Source: Actinoplanes sp. NBC_00393 (GTDB taxonomy: Bacteria; Actinomycetota; Actinomycetes; Mycobacteriales; Micromonosporaceae). Taken from it: a stretch of 64,000 nucleotides of DNA. This document shows, one piece after another, positions 1 to 10,100 of the stretch. Numbering within the stretch: the first letter of the stretch is position 1; every line of letters starts with the position of its first letter. The DNA lies in contig NZ_CP107942.1 of assembly GCF_036053395.1 (NCBI RefSeq), forward strand, positions 834,501-898,500, written 5' to 3'. The notes below the pieces were generated by a model, which was given only the letters and a program-made list of their open reading frames with translations, was not told the origin of the DNA and ran no database searches. A program made the position numbers and the translations under genes.

Positions 1-141
1 GTCCAGACTTCTGATGCCCGCTTCCACCTGCTTGGCGGCCGCCAGCCGCTCGGGTTCGGTGGCCGACACCAGTCGCGCGGAGATGCGGTCGAGTTGGCCG
101 GCTTGCGCAAGCTGATCGAGCTCCTCCCAGGTGAGGCTCAT
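1..141 (-). CDS. partial CDS, unknown protein coupled to SWIM gene
   Basis: Only the first 47 codons are inside the window; the gene runs off the left edge. The protein begins MSLTWEELDQLAQAG and continues as a charged, Leu/Ala-rich helical segment with no recognisable motif. Its ATG overlaps the stop of the upstream SWIM gene in an ATGA arrangement, so the two are almost certainly co-translated. From memory, SWIM proteins in actinomycetes are often followed by large DUF-type helical-repeat proteins and MoxR/VWA genes. That is a hint only; the fragment is too short to assign. Confidence 0.6.
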   Translation of the reverse strand, partial: MSLTWEELDQLAQAGQLDRISARLVSATEPERLAAAKQVEAGIRSLD

Positions 142-1466
142 GCCGCCGACTCCACCGCGAACTCGGTGCGGACCATCCGGAAGGCGAGGGCATGCTTGCA
201 CGGGCCCCGCTCGCCGCGGTGTTTCGCCCACCACGGGCAGGTGCACGAATACGCCCCGGCGGCGTGCCGCACCTGGTAGGAGATGTCCCCGCTGCGCACC
301 ATCGCCAGGTCGCCGGTGTAAGCGACGGCACCCGTCTCGGCCAAAGCCCGCGCAGCCGCCAGGCGGGGGTTCATCCGCTCCACGGCCGCCGCCGAGTACG
401 GCAGCGTGCGATGGAAGTAGCCCGCCTCGGCCACGTCGTAGCCCACCCGCCCGGCCACCCCGAGCTGGGCGAGCGCGTCCCGGACCCGGCGCGCCTCGAT
501 GCCGGCGGCCAGGGCGAGAGCGTCCACGTCGATCGCCGGGTCCCAGGAGAGCAGGGCGCTGATCAGGTCGGCGTCGTCGGAGGTCTCGTCGGCGGCGAGT
601 GACTCCAGCACCGCGCCCTCGCCGGAGAACCCCCGGTAGGGCTCCGGCGACAGGGTCAGCGACAACCGCAGCGTGGGCATGCTGAGCTCCCAGGTGCTGG
701 CGACCGGACCGCTGCCCGCCGCGACGGATGGACCGTACACGCGCAGCGCTGACGCGTACCGAAGGAAGGGTTTCAAAGCGGCCAGGCGGCCGGCGCCCGG
801 CAGGCAGACCGCGCCCGGCGCAGGCCGGGACGTGAGGCGCAATGAGCGCCCGGCTGGAACGGCCCAGAGGATCGAGCGGTCGCTGGCCGGAAGCCGGTTG
901 AGCAGCACCCGAGCCTCGGCGGCGCCGATCTCGGCGCGTGGGTCGAACCGGGCGGTCAGCACCTGCGCCTCGGCGAAACCGCGCAGCCAGCGGGACGGGA
1001 GCGGCACCTTCCGCTCGACCAGTGGACCGTCGAACGTGGTGACGGTGAGATCGTCGGGACCGACCGCGACGTGCAGCGGGTCAGCACGCCCGACCCGGGT
1101 CAGAGCCCGCTGCAAAGGCACATTGACGTCCACGTTGGTGGTCCCGTGCGCCACGATCTCCCCGTCCAGCCCTGCAGGAAGCACGTCCATCCGCGCGTAC
1201 ACCCCGCAGCAGCCGGAGAAGGACTCGAACCGCAACCGGTCGGACCCGGCCGTGACCACCGGATCGAGGCTGGCCGGGCTGACCGGCCGGAAATATCTGG
1301 TCCGCGCGACCTCGGCGACCGCGAGCAGGCCGGTCGCCGCGGCGCCGGGATCGGTGAGGAAGCCGGTGAAGAACCGGGGGTGCGCCGCCGGACCGCCGGA
1401 AGTCTGCAGGGTGAGGCTCTCGTCCAGGGTGGACGAGCCGAGATACGAGTACGCCGCGGAAACCAT
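138..1466 (-). CDS. SWIM zinc finger family protein
   Basis: The protein has about 442 residues. The C-terminus carries a SWIM-type zinc ligand set, YSCTCPWW followed by CKHALAF (CxC...CxH), close to the end. The SWIM domain is a zinc-binding fold that mediates DNA or protein contacts. The rest of the chain has no motif I recognise. An upstream TTG in the same frame would add 10 residues (position 1496), but I prefer the internal ATG; neither has a strong Shine-Dalgarno sequence. The gene overlaps the next gene by four bases (ATGA), which indicates an operon running off the left edge. The exact role is unknown. Confidence 0.8.
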   Translation of the reverse strand: MVSAAYSYLGSSTLDESLTLQTSGGPAAHPRFFTGFLTDPGAAATGLLAVAEVARTRYFRPVSPASLDPVVTAGSDRLRFESFSGCCGVYARMDVLPAGLDGEIVAHGTTNVDVNVPLQRALTRVGRADPLHVAVGPDDLTVTTFDGPLVERKVPLPSRWLRGFAEAQVLTARFDPRAEIGAAEARVLLNRLPASDRSILWAVPAGRSLRLTSRPAPGAVCLPGAGRLAALKPFLRYASALRVYGPSVAAGSGPVASTWELSMPTLRLSLTLSPEPYRGFSGEGAVLESLAADETSDDADLISALLSWDPAIDVDALALAAGIEARRVRDALAQLGVAGRVGYDVAEAGYFHRTLPYSAAAVERMNPRLAAARALAETGAVAYTGDLAMVRSGDISYQVRHAAGAYSCTCPWWAKHRGERGPCKHALAFRMVRTEFAVESAA

Positions 1467-1625
1467 GCCGGAGAACTTAGAACGTAGGTACGACAATTTC
1501 CGGCAGGAGTGAAACCAGCAGTCTCGGGGGACACGAGTGCCGTACGGGGTAGCAAGCGGGGCAGATCGTCCGCCGACTAACCTCGCGGGTACGGCGGTTC
1601 ATGCCAGGATTTCGGAGTGGGAGAG

Positions 1626-3254
1626 ATGAGCGAACACGTTTCCGACAGTGCCGAATGGCAGACCCTCCAGGGACTCGCGGAGAAGTTCTCGGCGGTGCAC
1701 CTGCGCGACCTGTTCGGCAGTGATCCGCAGCGCGGCGAGCGCTACGCCGCCGAGGTCGCCGACCTGTATGTGGACTACAGCAAGAACCTGGTCACCGACG
1801 AGGTGTTCACCGCCCTGTTCGCGCTCGCGCAGCGCGCGAAGCTGAGCGAGAAGATCACCGCGATGTTCTCGGGCGAGCACATCAACGTGACCGAGGACCG
1901 GGCCGTCCTGCACACCGCCCTGCGCCTGCCGTCCTCGAGCAAGCTGGTCGTCGACGGCCAGGACGTCGTCGCCGACGTGCACGAGGTGCTGGGCCGGATG
2001 GGCGCCTTCGCCGAGAAGGTCCGCTCCGGCGCGTGGACCGGGCACACCGGTCAGCGCATCAAGACCGTCGTCAACATCGGGATCGGTGGTTCCGACCTGG
2101 GCCCCGTGATGGCGTACGAGGCTCTCAAGGACTTCTCGCAGCGCGACATCGAGTGCCGGTTCGTCTCCAACATCGACCCCACCGATCTGTACGAGAAGAC
2201 CCAGGACCTCGACCCGGCGAGCACGCTGTTCATCGTGGTGTCGAAGACCTTCACCACGCAGGAGACGCTGACCAACGCGCGCGAGGCCCGGAGCTGGCTC
2301 CTCGGCAAACTCGGCGATGATGCCGCCGTCGCCAAGCACTTCGTCGCGGTCAGCACGAACGCCGCGAAGGTCGCTGACTTCGGCATCGACACCGAGAACA
2401 TGTTCGGCTTCTGGGACTGGGTCGGCGGCCGGTACTCGCTCCCGAGCGCGGTCGGCCTCTCCGTGATGATCGCGATCGGCAAGGAGCGCTTCACCGAGAT
2501 GCTCGCCGGCTACCACGCCGTCGACGAGCACTTCCGCAGCACGCGGATCGAGCGGAACGTACCGGCGCTGCTCGGCCTGCTCAACGTCTGGTACGACACC
2601 TTCCTCGGCGCCCAGTCGCACGCGGTCCTGCCCTACGCGCAGTACCTGCACCGCTTCGCCGCCTACCTCCAGCAGCTGACGATGGAGAGCAACGGCAAGT
2701 CGGTGCGCCTGTCCGGCGACCCGGTCACCTTCCAGACCGGCGAGGTGTTCTGGGGCGAGCCCGGCACCAACGGCCAGCACGCCTTCTACCAGCTCATTCA
2801 CCAGGGCACGAAGCTGATCCCGGCGGACTTCATCGGCTTCAGCGTGCCCAACCACGACATCGGCGAGATGCACGACCTGTTCATGTCGAACTTCCTGGCT
2901 CAGACCGGCGCGCTCGCTTTCGGTCGCACGCTGGAGCAGGTCCAGGCCGAGGGCACCGACCCCAAGGTCGCGCCGCACCGGGTCATGCAGGGCAATCACC
3001 CGACCACGACCATCCTCGCGGAGAAGCTCACGCCGGGCACTTTCGGTCAGCTGGTGGCGCTCTACGAGCACATCACCTTCACCCAGGGCGTGATCTGGGA
3101 GATCAACTCCTTCGATCAGTGGGGTGTGGAGCTGGGCAAGGTGATGGCCAACCAGCTCGCGCCCAAGCTGACCTCGGCCTCGGCGCCGGCCGACGACGCC
3201 GATTCGTCCACGAACGTGCTCATCAAGCGCTACCGGGCGGCGCGCGGACGCTGA
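1626..3254 (+). CDS. pgi: glucose-6-phosphate isomerase
   Basis: This cytoplasmic enzyme interconverts glucose 6-phosphate and fructose 6-phosphate in glycolysis and gluconeogenesis. Both classical PGI signatures are present: a [13 protein letters not shown] stretch in the middle and [15 protein letters not shown] near the C-terminus, plus the sugar-phosphate-binding segment [10 protein letters not shown]. The length of 542 residues is normal for the family's long bacterial form. I chose ATG 1626 because GGAG sits about 9 bases upstream; an in-frame GTG at 1617 would add three residues. The gene stands alone and the following gene begins 33 bp later on the same strand. Confidence 0.97.
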   Translation: MSEHVSDSAEWQTLQGLAEKFSAVHLRDLFGSDPQRGERYAAEVADLYVDYSKNLVTDEVFTALFALAQRAKLSEKITAMFSGEHINVTEDRAVLHTALRLPSSSKLVVDGQDVVADVHEVLGRMGAFAEKVRSGAWTGHTGQRIKTVVNIGIGGSDLGPVMAYEALKDFSQRDIECRFVSNIDPTDLYEKTQDLDPASTLFIVVSKTFTTQETLTNAREARSWLLGKLGDDAAVAKHFVAVSTNAAKVADFGIDTENMFGFWDWVGGRYSLPSAVGLSVMIAIGKERFTEMLAGYHAVDEHFRSTRIERNVPALLGLLNVWYDTFLGAQSHAVLPYAQYLHRFAAYLQQLTMESNGKSVRLSGDPVTFQTGEVFWGEPGTNGQHAFYQLIHQGTKLIPADFIGFSVPNHDIGEMHDLFMSNFLAQTGALAFGRTLEQVQAEGTDPKVAPHRVMQGNHPTTTILAEKLTPGTFGQLVALYEHITFTQGVIWEINSFDQWGVELGKVMANQLAPKLTSASAPADDADSSTNVLIKRYRAARGR

Positions 3255-3287
3255 TTTCTGTCGTACCTCAGGCCTAGGCTCGGTGCC

Positions 3288-4361
3288 GTGGACACGAACA
3301 CGGCACTGAGCCTTCGCATGACCAGCCTGTTGCTGGGCCCGCGGTCGATCGACGACGTGCCCGGCATCGTGGAGTGGTTCGGCGCCATGCAGGCGCAGGA
3401 TCTGAACAGTGTGCTCTGGTCACTCGGCGCCCGCCTGCCAGGCAGGTCTCTGCCCGAGATCGTCGCGGCCACCGAGGAGCGCCAGGTGGTGCGCACCTGG
3501 CCGATGCGCGGCACCGTCCATCTCATCGCGTCCGCCGACGCGCACTGGATGCTCGATCTCACCGGCGTGCGCCAGCTGACCGCGGTCGAGAAACGCTGGG
3601 ACTATCTGGGGCTCAATGAGAAGATCGCCAACCAGGCGATGGAGCTTCTCGCCGCCGCCCTGGCGGCCGGCGGCGGCCGACTTCCGCGATCGAGCTGCCT
3701 GGCCGCGCTCGCCGAGGGCGGCCTCGACGTGACCGGTCAGCGCGGTTACCACCTTCTTTGGTACGCGTCACAGCGCTCGCTGACCGCGATAGCGCCGAAT
3801 GCCGGTTCGGAGCAGACGTTCGTCCTGCTCGACGAGTGGGTTCCCGCGCGGAATGAGCCGTCCCGCGAGGAAGGCCTGGCGATCTTCGCCAAGCGCTATT
3901 TCCGGTCACACGGCCCGGCCACGGTGAAGGACTTCGCCGGCTGGACCAGTCTGCCCATGACCGATTCCCGCGCCGGCATCGCGGCGGCGGGCTTGGTGTC
4001 CGTCGACGTCGACGGCGTGGAGATGTGGGCCGATCCGGAGGTGCTCGACGCCGGCCCGGTGACCGGCTGGTGGGCGCTGCCCGGCTTCGATGAGTATCTG
4101 CTGGGCTACAAGGACCGCTCGATGATGGCCACCAAGGAGCAGCTGGCGAAGATCGTCCCGGGCAACAACGGCGTCTTCCAGTCCACCCTGGTCCGTGACG
4201 GCCTCGTGGTGGCGACGTGGAAACGCACCCTGGGCAAGAAGGCGGTGACGGTCACCGTCCAGCCGGTGGCCGACTTCGACCTCGACGATGCCCGACCAGC
4301 CCTCGAACGCTTCGCGTCCTACGTCGGCCTCCCACTGACGGTCAAGCCGGCGGCAGGCTGA
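3288..4361 (+). CDS. HTH_42 winged-helix protein, AlkZ-like DNA glycosylase homologue
   Basis: The 357-residue protein belongs to the winged-helix HTH_42 superfamily (YcaQ/AlkX and AlkZ). It has the N-terminal segment GAMQAQD, with Q35 and Q37 forming the Q-x-Q catalytic motif of the AlkZ branch rather than Q-x-D of the AlkX branch. The family signature continues with RTWPMRGTVHLI. AlkZ of the azinomycin producer removes bulky alkylated bases and unhooks interstrand crosslinks, so a base-excision DNA repair role is plausible here. The start is GTG 3288; the GTG is preceded by no strong Shine-Dalgarno sequence, and an ATG at 3318 is an alternative. No biosynthetic cluster is visible beside it. 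Confidence 0.8.
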   Translation: MDTNTALSLRMTSLLLGPRSIDDVPGIVEWFGAMQAQDLNSVLWSLGARLPGRSLPEIVAATEERQVVRTWPMRGTVHLIASADAHWMLDLTGVRQLTAVEKRWDYLGLNEKIANQAMELLAAALAAGGGRLPRSSCLAALAEGGLDVTGQRGYHLLWYASQRSLTAIAPNAGSEQTFVLLDEWVPARNEPSREEGLAIFAKRYFRSHGPATVKDFAGWTSLPMTDSRAGIAAAGLVSVDVDGVEMWADPEVLDAGPVTGWWALPGFDEYLLGYKDRSMMATKEQLAKIVPGNNGVFQSTLVRDGLVVATWKRTLGKKAVTVTVQPVADFDLDDARPALERFASYVGLPLTVKPAAG

Positions 4362-4647
4362 GCTTCCCACTTCGGGGTACGCGCGAGGCCGTCCCGCCGA
4401 ATCGTGCCCGTTCCCGCCGCCCCGGCGCGGCCACCTCGCTGGGCGCGGTACCGACGCGACTTCCGGGCTCAAGCATTCGGTAACGCTGAGTGCAGCGCTC
4501 AGCCTCAGTCTTGCGGGTCGGCGGACGCTGAGCGCTGTTCCGGACTCGGCCGATGCGCCGGGAGCCGTAATAGTTAAGAAGCCTTGATATTTACGGATGT
4601 GAACGCCACTATGTCAGGCACACGTCCGCACGGGTCAGGGAGCGGCT
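4362..4647 (+). other. intergenic region with short inverted repeats
   Basis: These 286 bp hold no convincing gene. Around 4485-4503 there is an inverted repeat with arms GCTGAG and CTCAGC, followed at about 4528-4537 by GACGCTGAGCG. This wording resembles the 63-bp repeat family found elsewhere in the window but is too degenerate to assign. The last 50 bp should contain the chitinase promoter; I see no clear -35/-10 pair. A Shine-Dalgarno AGGGAG lies just before ATG 4648. Confidence 0.4.
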
Positions 4648-5958
4648 ATGGGAATTCGGCGCGGGTTGATGGCAGTGGTCGCCGGGATGGTGGTGGCCAC
4701 CGGGGCCGTGATGGCGTTCTCGCCGACCGGGGCCGCGGCTGTCGCCTGCTCCTCGACGGTGTGGGCGGAGGGGCCCACCTACACCGCCGGGCAGCAGGTC
4801 ACCTACCAGTCCAAGCTGTATCAGGCCCTGGTCACGCACACCGCTTACGCCGGGACCGGCTGGAACCCGGCCGCCACGCCGACGCTCTGGCGTGACCTGG
4901 GCGCCTGCACTGGAGGCTCTTCGCCGTCACCGTCAGTTCCGGCGTCGCCGTCGAGTTCGCCGTCCACCTCGCCGTCGGTCTCGCCGTCGCCGTCCACCAG
5001 CCAGCCTGCCTGCGCGATCAAGGGGCGGCCGGCCGGCAAGGTGCTGCAGGGCTACTGGGAGAACTGGGACGGCGCCTCCAACGGCGTGCACCCCGGCATG
5101 GGCTGGATCCCGATCAACGACAGCCGGATCACCCAGCACGGCTACAACGTGCTCATGGCGGCCTTCCCGGTGATCCGCTCGGACGGCACCGTGCTCTGGG
5201 AGAACGGCATGGACGCCGGCGTCAAGGTGCCGACCGCCGCCGAGATCTGTGCGGCCAAGGCTCGGGGCGCGACCATCCTGATGTCCATCGGCGGTGCCAC
5301 GGCCGGCATCGATCTGAGCTCGAGCGCGGTCGCCGACCGGTTCGTGGCGACGATCGTGCCGATCCTCAAGGCCTACAACTTCGACGGCATCGACATCGAC
5401 ATCGAGACCGGCCTCACCGGCAGCGGCAACATCAATACGCTGTCCACCTCGCAGGCCAACCTGATCCGGATCATCGACGGGGTGCTCGCCGCGATGCCGT
5501 CGAACTTCGGGCTCACCATGGCGCCGGAGACGGCGTACGTGACCGGTGGCAGCGTCGTCTACGGCTCGATCTGGGGCTCCTACCTGCCGATCATCAAGAA
5601 GTACCTCGACAACGGCCGGCTCTGGTGGCTGAACATGCAGTACTACAACGGCAGCATGTACGGGTGCGCCGGCGACTCGTACTCGGCCGGCACGGTTCAG
5701 GGCTTCACGGTCCAGACGCAGTGCCTCGCCAACGGTCTGACCATCCAGGGCACGACGATCCGGATTCCGTACGACAAGCAGGTGCCCGGTCTGCCCGCCC
5801 AGCCCGGCGCCGGTGGTGGCTACATGACGCCCGCCCTGGTCAGCCAGGCCTGGAACAGCGTTCCCGGCATCAAGGGCCTGATGACCTGGTCGATCAACTG
5901 GGACGGCTCACGGAACTGGACCTTCGGCGACAACGTCAAGGCCCTGCAGGGTCGCTGA
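4648..5958 (+). CDS. secreted chitinase, GH18 with carbohydrate-binding module
   Basis: The protein is predicted to hydrolyse chitin outside the cell. Residues 1 to about 33 form a Sec signal peptide (MGIRRGLMAVVAGMVV then an Ala-rich cleavage region). Residues about 36-88 form a CBM5/12-type chitin-binding module with aromatic positions (WAEGPTYTAGQQVTYQ and WRDLGAC). A Ser/Pro linker follows at about 90-122, then the GH18 barrel to residue 436. The catalytic DxxDxDxE signature is DGIDIDIE at residues 246-253, with E253 the acid. The gene is monocistronic with AGGGAG before ATG. This layout is standard for actinomycete chitinases. Confidence 0.95.
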   Translation: MGIRRGLMAVVAGMVVATGAVMAFSPTGAAAVACSSTVWAEGPTYTAGQQVTYQSKLYQALVTHTAYAGTGWNPAATPTLWRDLGACTGGSSPSPSVPASPSSSPSTSPSVSPSPSTSQPACAIKGRPAGKVLQGYWENWDGASNGVHPGMGWIPINDSRITQHGYNVLMAAFPVIRSDGTVLWENGMDAGVKVPTAAEICAAKARGATILMSIGGATAGIDLSSSAVADRFVATIVPILKAYNFDGIDIDIETGLTGSGNINTLSTSQANLIRIIDGVLAAMPSNFGLTMAPETAYVTGGSVVYGSIWGSYLPIIKKYLDNGRLWWLNMQYYNGSMYGCAGDSYSAGTVQGFTVQTQCLANGLTIQGTTIRIPYDKQVPGLPAQPGAGGGYMTPALVSQAWNSVPGIKGLMTWSINWDGSRNWTFGDNVKALQGR

Positions 5959-6039
5959 CACCCGGAGCAGCTCATCGGTCCGGACCGTCCCCGGGCCGGT
6001 GGGCTGCGGGCGCCGGGAAAAGATAGTTGACTCGACTCC

Positions 6040-7068
6040 ATGTCGATATGGATCAGTGAACTCGCCGGGACTCTGCACCACGAGAGCATCGAGTCGGCGC
6101 TGCTGCGGGACAACCCGCTCGGGGACCCGCATGTGCGGCCGCTCTGGGTCTACACGCCGCCGGGGTACGAGCAGGGCGACACCCGCTACCCGAGCATCTA
6201 TGTGATCCAGGGGTACTCGGGCCAGGTCACCATGTGGGCCAACAAGCAGGCGTTCCGGGATTCGTTCATCGAGAACACCGACCGGCTGTTCGCCGAGGGC
6301 CGGGCGCCGGGCTGCATCCTGGTCTTCGTGGACGCCTGGACCGCTTACGGCGGGTCGCAGTTCGTCGACTCGCCGGGCACCGGGAAGTACCACTCGTACC
6401 TCTGTGACGAAGTCGTGCCCTGGGTGGACGCGCATTTCCGGACGATCGTGGACCGGGAGTCGCGGGCCATCTCCGGGAAGTCGTCCGGCGGGTTCGGCGC
6501 GATGATCAGCCCGATGCTGCGGCCGGATCTGTTCGGCGCGCTGGCCACGCACGCCGGGGACGCGCTCTACGAGTACTGCTATCTCAACGAGTTCGCCAAG
6601 GCCACCCGGGCGCTGCGCGCCTACGACCACGACATTCAGGCCTGGTGGAAGGACTTCAACTCGCGGGTCGCGTTCACCAAGGAGGAGGACATGCCGCTCA
6701 CGCTGCTGCTGGGCTGCACGGCCGCCTTCTCGGCCGACGCCGACGGCACGCCGCGGCTGCCCTTCGATCCACGGTCCGGGCAGCTCATCCCGGAGATCTG
6801 GGAGCGGTGGCTGGCCTGGGATCCGATCCGGATGATTGATCGGTACGCCGACGAGCTCCGTTCCCTGCGCGCGGTCTGGATCGACGCCGGAACCAGCGAC
6901 GAGTGGTTCCTCGACCTGGGTGCGGAAGCGTTCAAGGAAGGTCTGCGCCGCGTCGGCCTGCCGGACGAGAAGGTCGCGTTCGAGCTGTTCCCGGGCAAGC
7001 ACGGCGGCATCGATTACCGCTATCCGCTCGCCGTGGCCTGGCTCGCCGAACGACTGCGACGGGACTGA
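6040..7068 (+). CDS. alpha/beta-hydrolase, putative esterase (enterochelin esterase-like)
   Basis: The 342-residue protein has no signal peptide and matches the putative-esterase fold (esterase D / enterochelin esterase type). The nucleophile elbow is GKSSGG with S148 as likely catalytic serine. The Trp/Tyr-rich N-terminal half contains YVIQGYSGQ and the C-terminal GKHGGIDYRYP supplies the likely catalytic histidine. It lies between a chitinase and an EccC-like gene with its own 80-bp upstream gap. The substrate cannot be inferred from sequence; a trehalose-ester or siderophore-ester link would be speculation. Confidence 0.82.
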   Translation: MSIWISELAGTLHHESIESALLRDNPLGDPHVRPLWVYTPPGYEQGDTRYPSIYVIQGYSGQVTMWANKQAFRDSFIENTDRLFAEGRAPGCILVFVDAWTAYGGSQFVDSPGTGKYHSYLCDEVVPWVDAHFRTIVDRESRAISGKSSGGFGAMISPMLRPDLFGALATHAGDALYEYCYLNEFAKATRALRAYDHDIQAWWKDFNSRVAFTKEEDMPLTLLLGCTAAFSADADGTPRLPFDPRSGQLIPEIWERWLAWDPIRMIDRYADELRSLRAVWIDAGTSDEWFLDLGAEAFKEGLRRVGLPDEKVAFELFPGKHGGIDYRYPLAVAWLAERLRRD

Positions 7069-7133
7069 GATCAACATCGATATCGCCTGATGTCTGCGGC
7101 TAGCCTGGGCCGGGACGGCGAGGCGAGGTGGGC

Positions 7134-10100
7134 GTGCACATCACTTACGCGGCGGGGTCGGGGACCGCGACGGGCTGGGACGTCGCGGTGCGCCCGCGCA
7201 GCCGGGACGCCACGCTTGCGGACCTTTTCCGGGCGCTCGGCGTGGCCGACCCGGGCACGGCGACGATCGATGGCCGGCCCGTTGCGACGACCGTTCCGAT
7301 CGGGGACTCCGGACTGCATGAAGGGGCCCTGCTCACCGCGGGCGCAGCGGCGATGCCCGGGCCGTGGAGCCGGCCGCGCTTCGAGGCGGTGACGGTCGGC
7401 GGGCTGCGGGCCGGGCAGGTCTTCCCGTTGCCGCCGGGGCAGTGGGTGGTCGGGCGCAGCCCGCAGGCCGGGTTGCGGCTCGACCACGACACCGTCTCGC
7501 GGGAGCACTGCCTGTTCACGGTCACCCCGGAGGGGGTCACCGTGAACGATCTGGGCGCTGCGAACGGCGTACAGATCAACGGGGTGAACCTGACCGAACC
7601 TGCGGAGATCGACCCGCGGGACGTGCTGGGGATCGGCGCGATCGCGCTGGTGGTGCGTCGCGTCAGCGACGCGGACCGCCCGGCTGGCCTGGACCTGCTG
7701 CGGCATCTGGGCCGCGGCGGCACGGTGGCCTTCAATAGGCCGCCACGGTCCGCGCCACCGGCCGGCCCACCCGGGACCACCGCGCCGGCGGAACCGAAGG
7801 AGCCGGCGAAACCGCACTTCAGCGTTGCTTCCACGCTGGGTCCGCTGGTCCTCGCCGGGCTCATGGTGGCGATCACCCGGGATCTGCGGTTCGGGCTGTT
7901 CGCGCTGCTCTCGCCGCTGATCGGGGTGGGCACCTACCTGGAGTCGCGGCGGCGCGGGCGCAAGGAGGCCGCCGCTGATCAGCAACGGTACGAGCGGGAG
8001 CTCACCGAACTGGACGAACGGCTCGCCGCGTCCGGGCAAGTGGAGCGTGCCCGGCTGCGGCACATCCTCGCCGACCCGGCCGAGGCCCTGCGCCGCGCCG
8101 AGCTGCCGAGCACCCGGCTGTGGGAGCGGCGTACGCATCACGACGACTTCCTGTTGCTGCACGCGGGCCTCGCCGACCGCCCCTGGAACCCGCCCGTCGA
8201 GCCCGCGGCCGGACGGCTGCCGGAGGCCGTGACCGAGCGGATCGAGGCGGCCCGGCTGCCGGCCGCCCCGGTCGAGGTGAATCTGGCCGGCGGGGGAGTG
8301 ACCGGCATCGTCGGTGACCGGGCCGCCGCGCTGGCCGTGGCCCGCAGCCTGCTCTGCCAGGCGGCCGTGCATCACGGGCCGGCCGACCTGTCGATCGGCG
8401 TGTTCGCCGACGACGGCCGGGAACCGGAGTGGGACTGGTGCAAGTGGCTGCCGCACACCCGGCTCGGCGACGACAGCGGCCGGTGGCTGTCGCACCGCCG
8501 TGCCGAGAGCGACGGGATGTTGCGGCAGCTCGCGGCCGGTGCGGCCGCCGGTACCGCGCTGATCGTGCTCGATTCGGACGTGCTCACCGAGGGTGTCCAC
8601 TCGCCGGCCCGGGATCTGCTGAACGCGGCGAGGATGCCGAGGCGAGTGCCGGGCGAGAGGCCGGTTCCGGTGGCCGCGATTGTGCTCGCCGCGACCGCCG
8701 ACCGGCTGCCCGCAGCCTGCGACACGGTGATCGAGATCCTCGACGAGGACGGCGACGCGACCGTGCGACGGCCCGCCGAGGGCACTGAAGTGACCGGGGT
8801 GCTGCTCGCCGGGCTGGCGGTCGCGGACGCCCGGGCCTGCGCCCGGAACCTGTCCCGCTTCGACGATCCCGAACTGCGGCGGAGCGGGGCGGGGCTGCCG
8901 GACGGCGTACGGTTGCTCCCGATGCTCGGCCTGACCAGCATCGAGGCGGAAGCGATCCGGGATCGCTGGCGCCGGGCCGACCCGGTGGCGCTGGCCGCGC
9001 CGCTCGGCGTGACCGACCGTGGCGTGTTCACGCTCGACCTGATCCGGGACGGGCCGCACGGGCTGATCGGCGGCACCACCGGCTCCGGCAAGAGCGAACT
9101 GCTGCGCAGCCTGGTCGCCGCCCTCGCCGCGAACGCTGACCCGACCCGCCTCACGTTCGTGCTGATGGACTACAAGGGCGGCGCGGCGTTCGACGAGTGC
9201 GCGCGGCTGCCGCACACCGTCGGGCTCGTCACCGATCTCGACGAACAGCTCGGCGAGCGCGCCTTGCGCGCTTTGGAGGCGGAGCTGCGGCATCGCGAGC
9301 GCCGGCTGCGCGAGGTCCGGGCCGACAACCTGATCGAGTACGTGCGAAGCGGCGCTGCCGCACAAGTTCCGCTGCCGCGACTGGTGGTGGTGATCGACGA
9401 GTTCGCCACGATGGCCAAGGAACTGCCGGACTTCCTGACCGCGCTGGTCGGGATCGCGCAGCGGGGCCGCACCCTCGGCGTGCACCTGATCCTGGCCACG
9501 CAGCGGCCGTCCGGCGCGGTGAACGACAACATCCGGACGAACACGAACCTGCGGGTGGCGCTGCGGGTGCAGGACGCCGCCGACTCGGTGGACGTGATCG
9601 GGGTCCGGGAGGCGGCCGAGCTGAGCCGGCTGCTGCCGGGGCGGGCCTATGTGCGGCTCGGACCGGGTGAGGTGGTGCCGATCCAGACGGCGCTGGTCAC
9701 GACGGTTTCGGGTGGCGGGGATGACGCGCCGGTGTCGGTGATGCCATTCGTCTTCGGCCCGGGCCGTGACGGCGGCTCCCAGGCCGCCCCCGGCGCGGTC
9801 GCGGGCCCGAACCAAGGGGACGGCCGGGATTCGGCGTTTCACGGCGTCGCGCGTACCGGAAATGGGTTGGAAAGAACTGACCTGGCGCGGCTGGTGGATG
9901 CCATCGCGGCAGCTGCGGCAGGCTTGCCGGCGCCGCGTCGTCCCTGGCCTGAGCCGCTGGGCGGCGATGTGGATCTGGCGGCGCTGCGACCCGACGCGGA
10001 GCGGGCTGTGGTCGCGCTCGCTGATGATCCGGATCGGCAGGAGCAGTATCCGGTCGGCTGGGATCCGGGCGAGGGGAACCTGCTGCTCTTCGGGATCACC

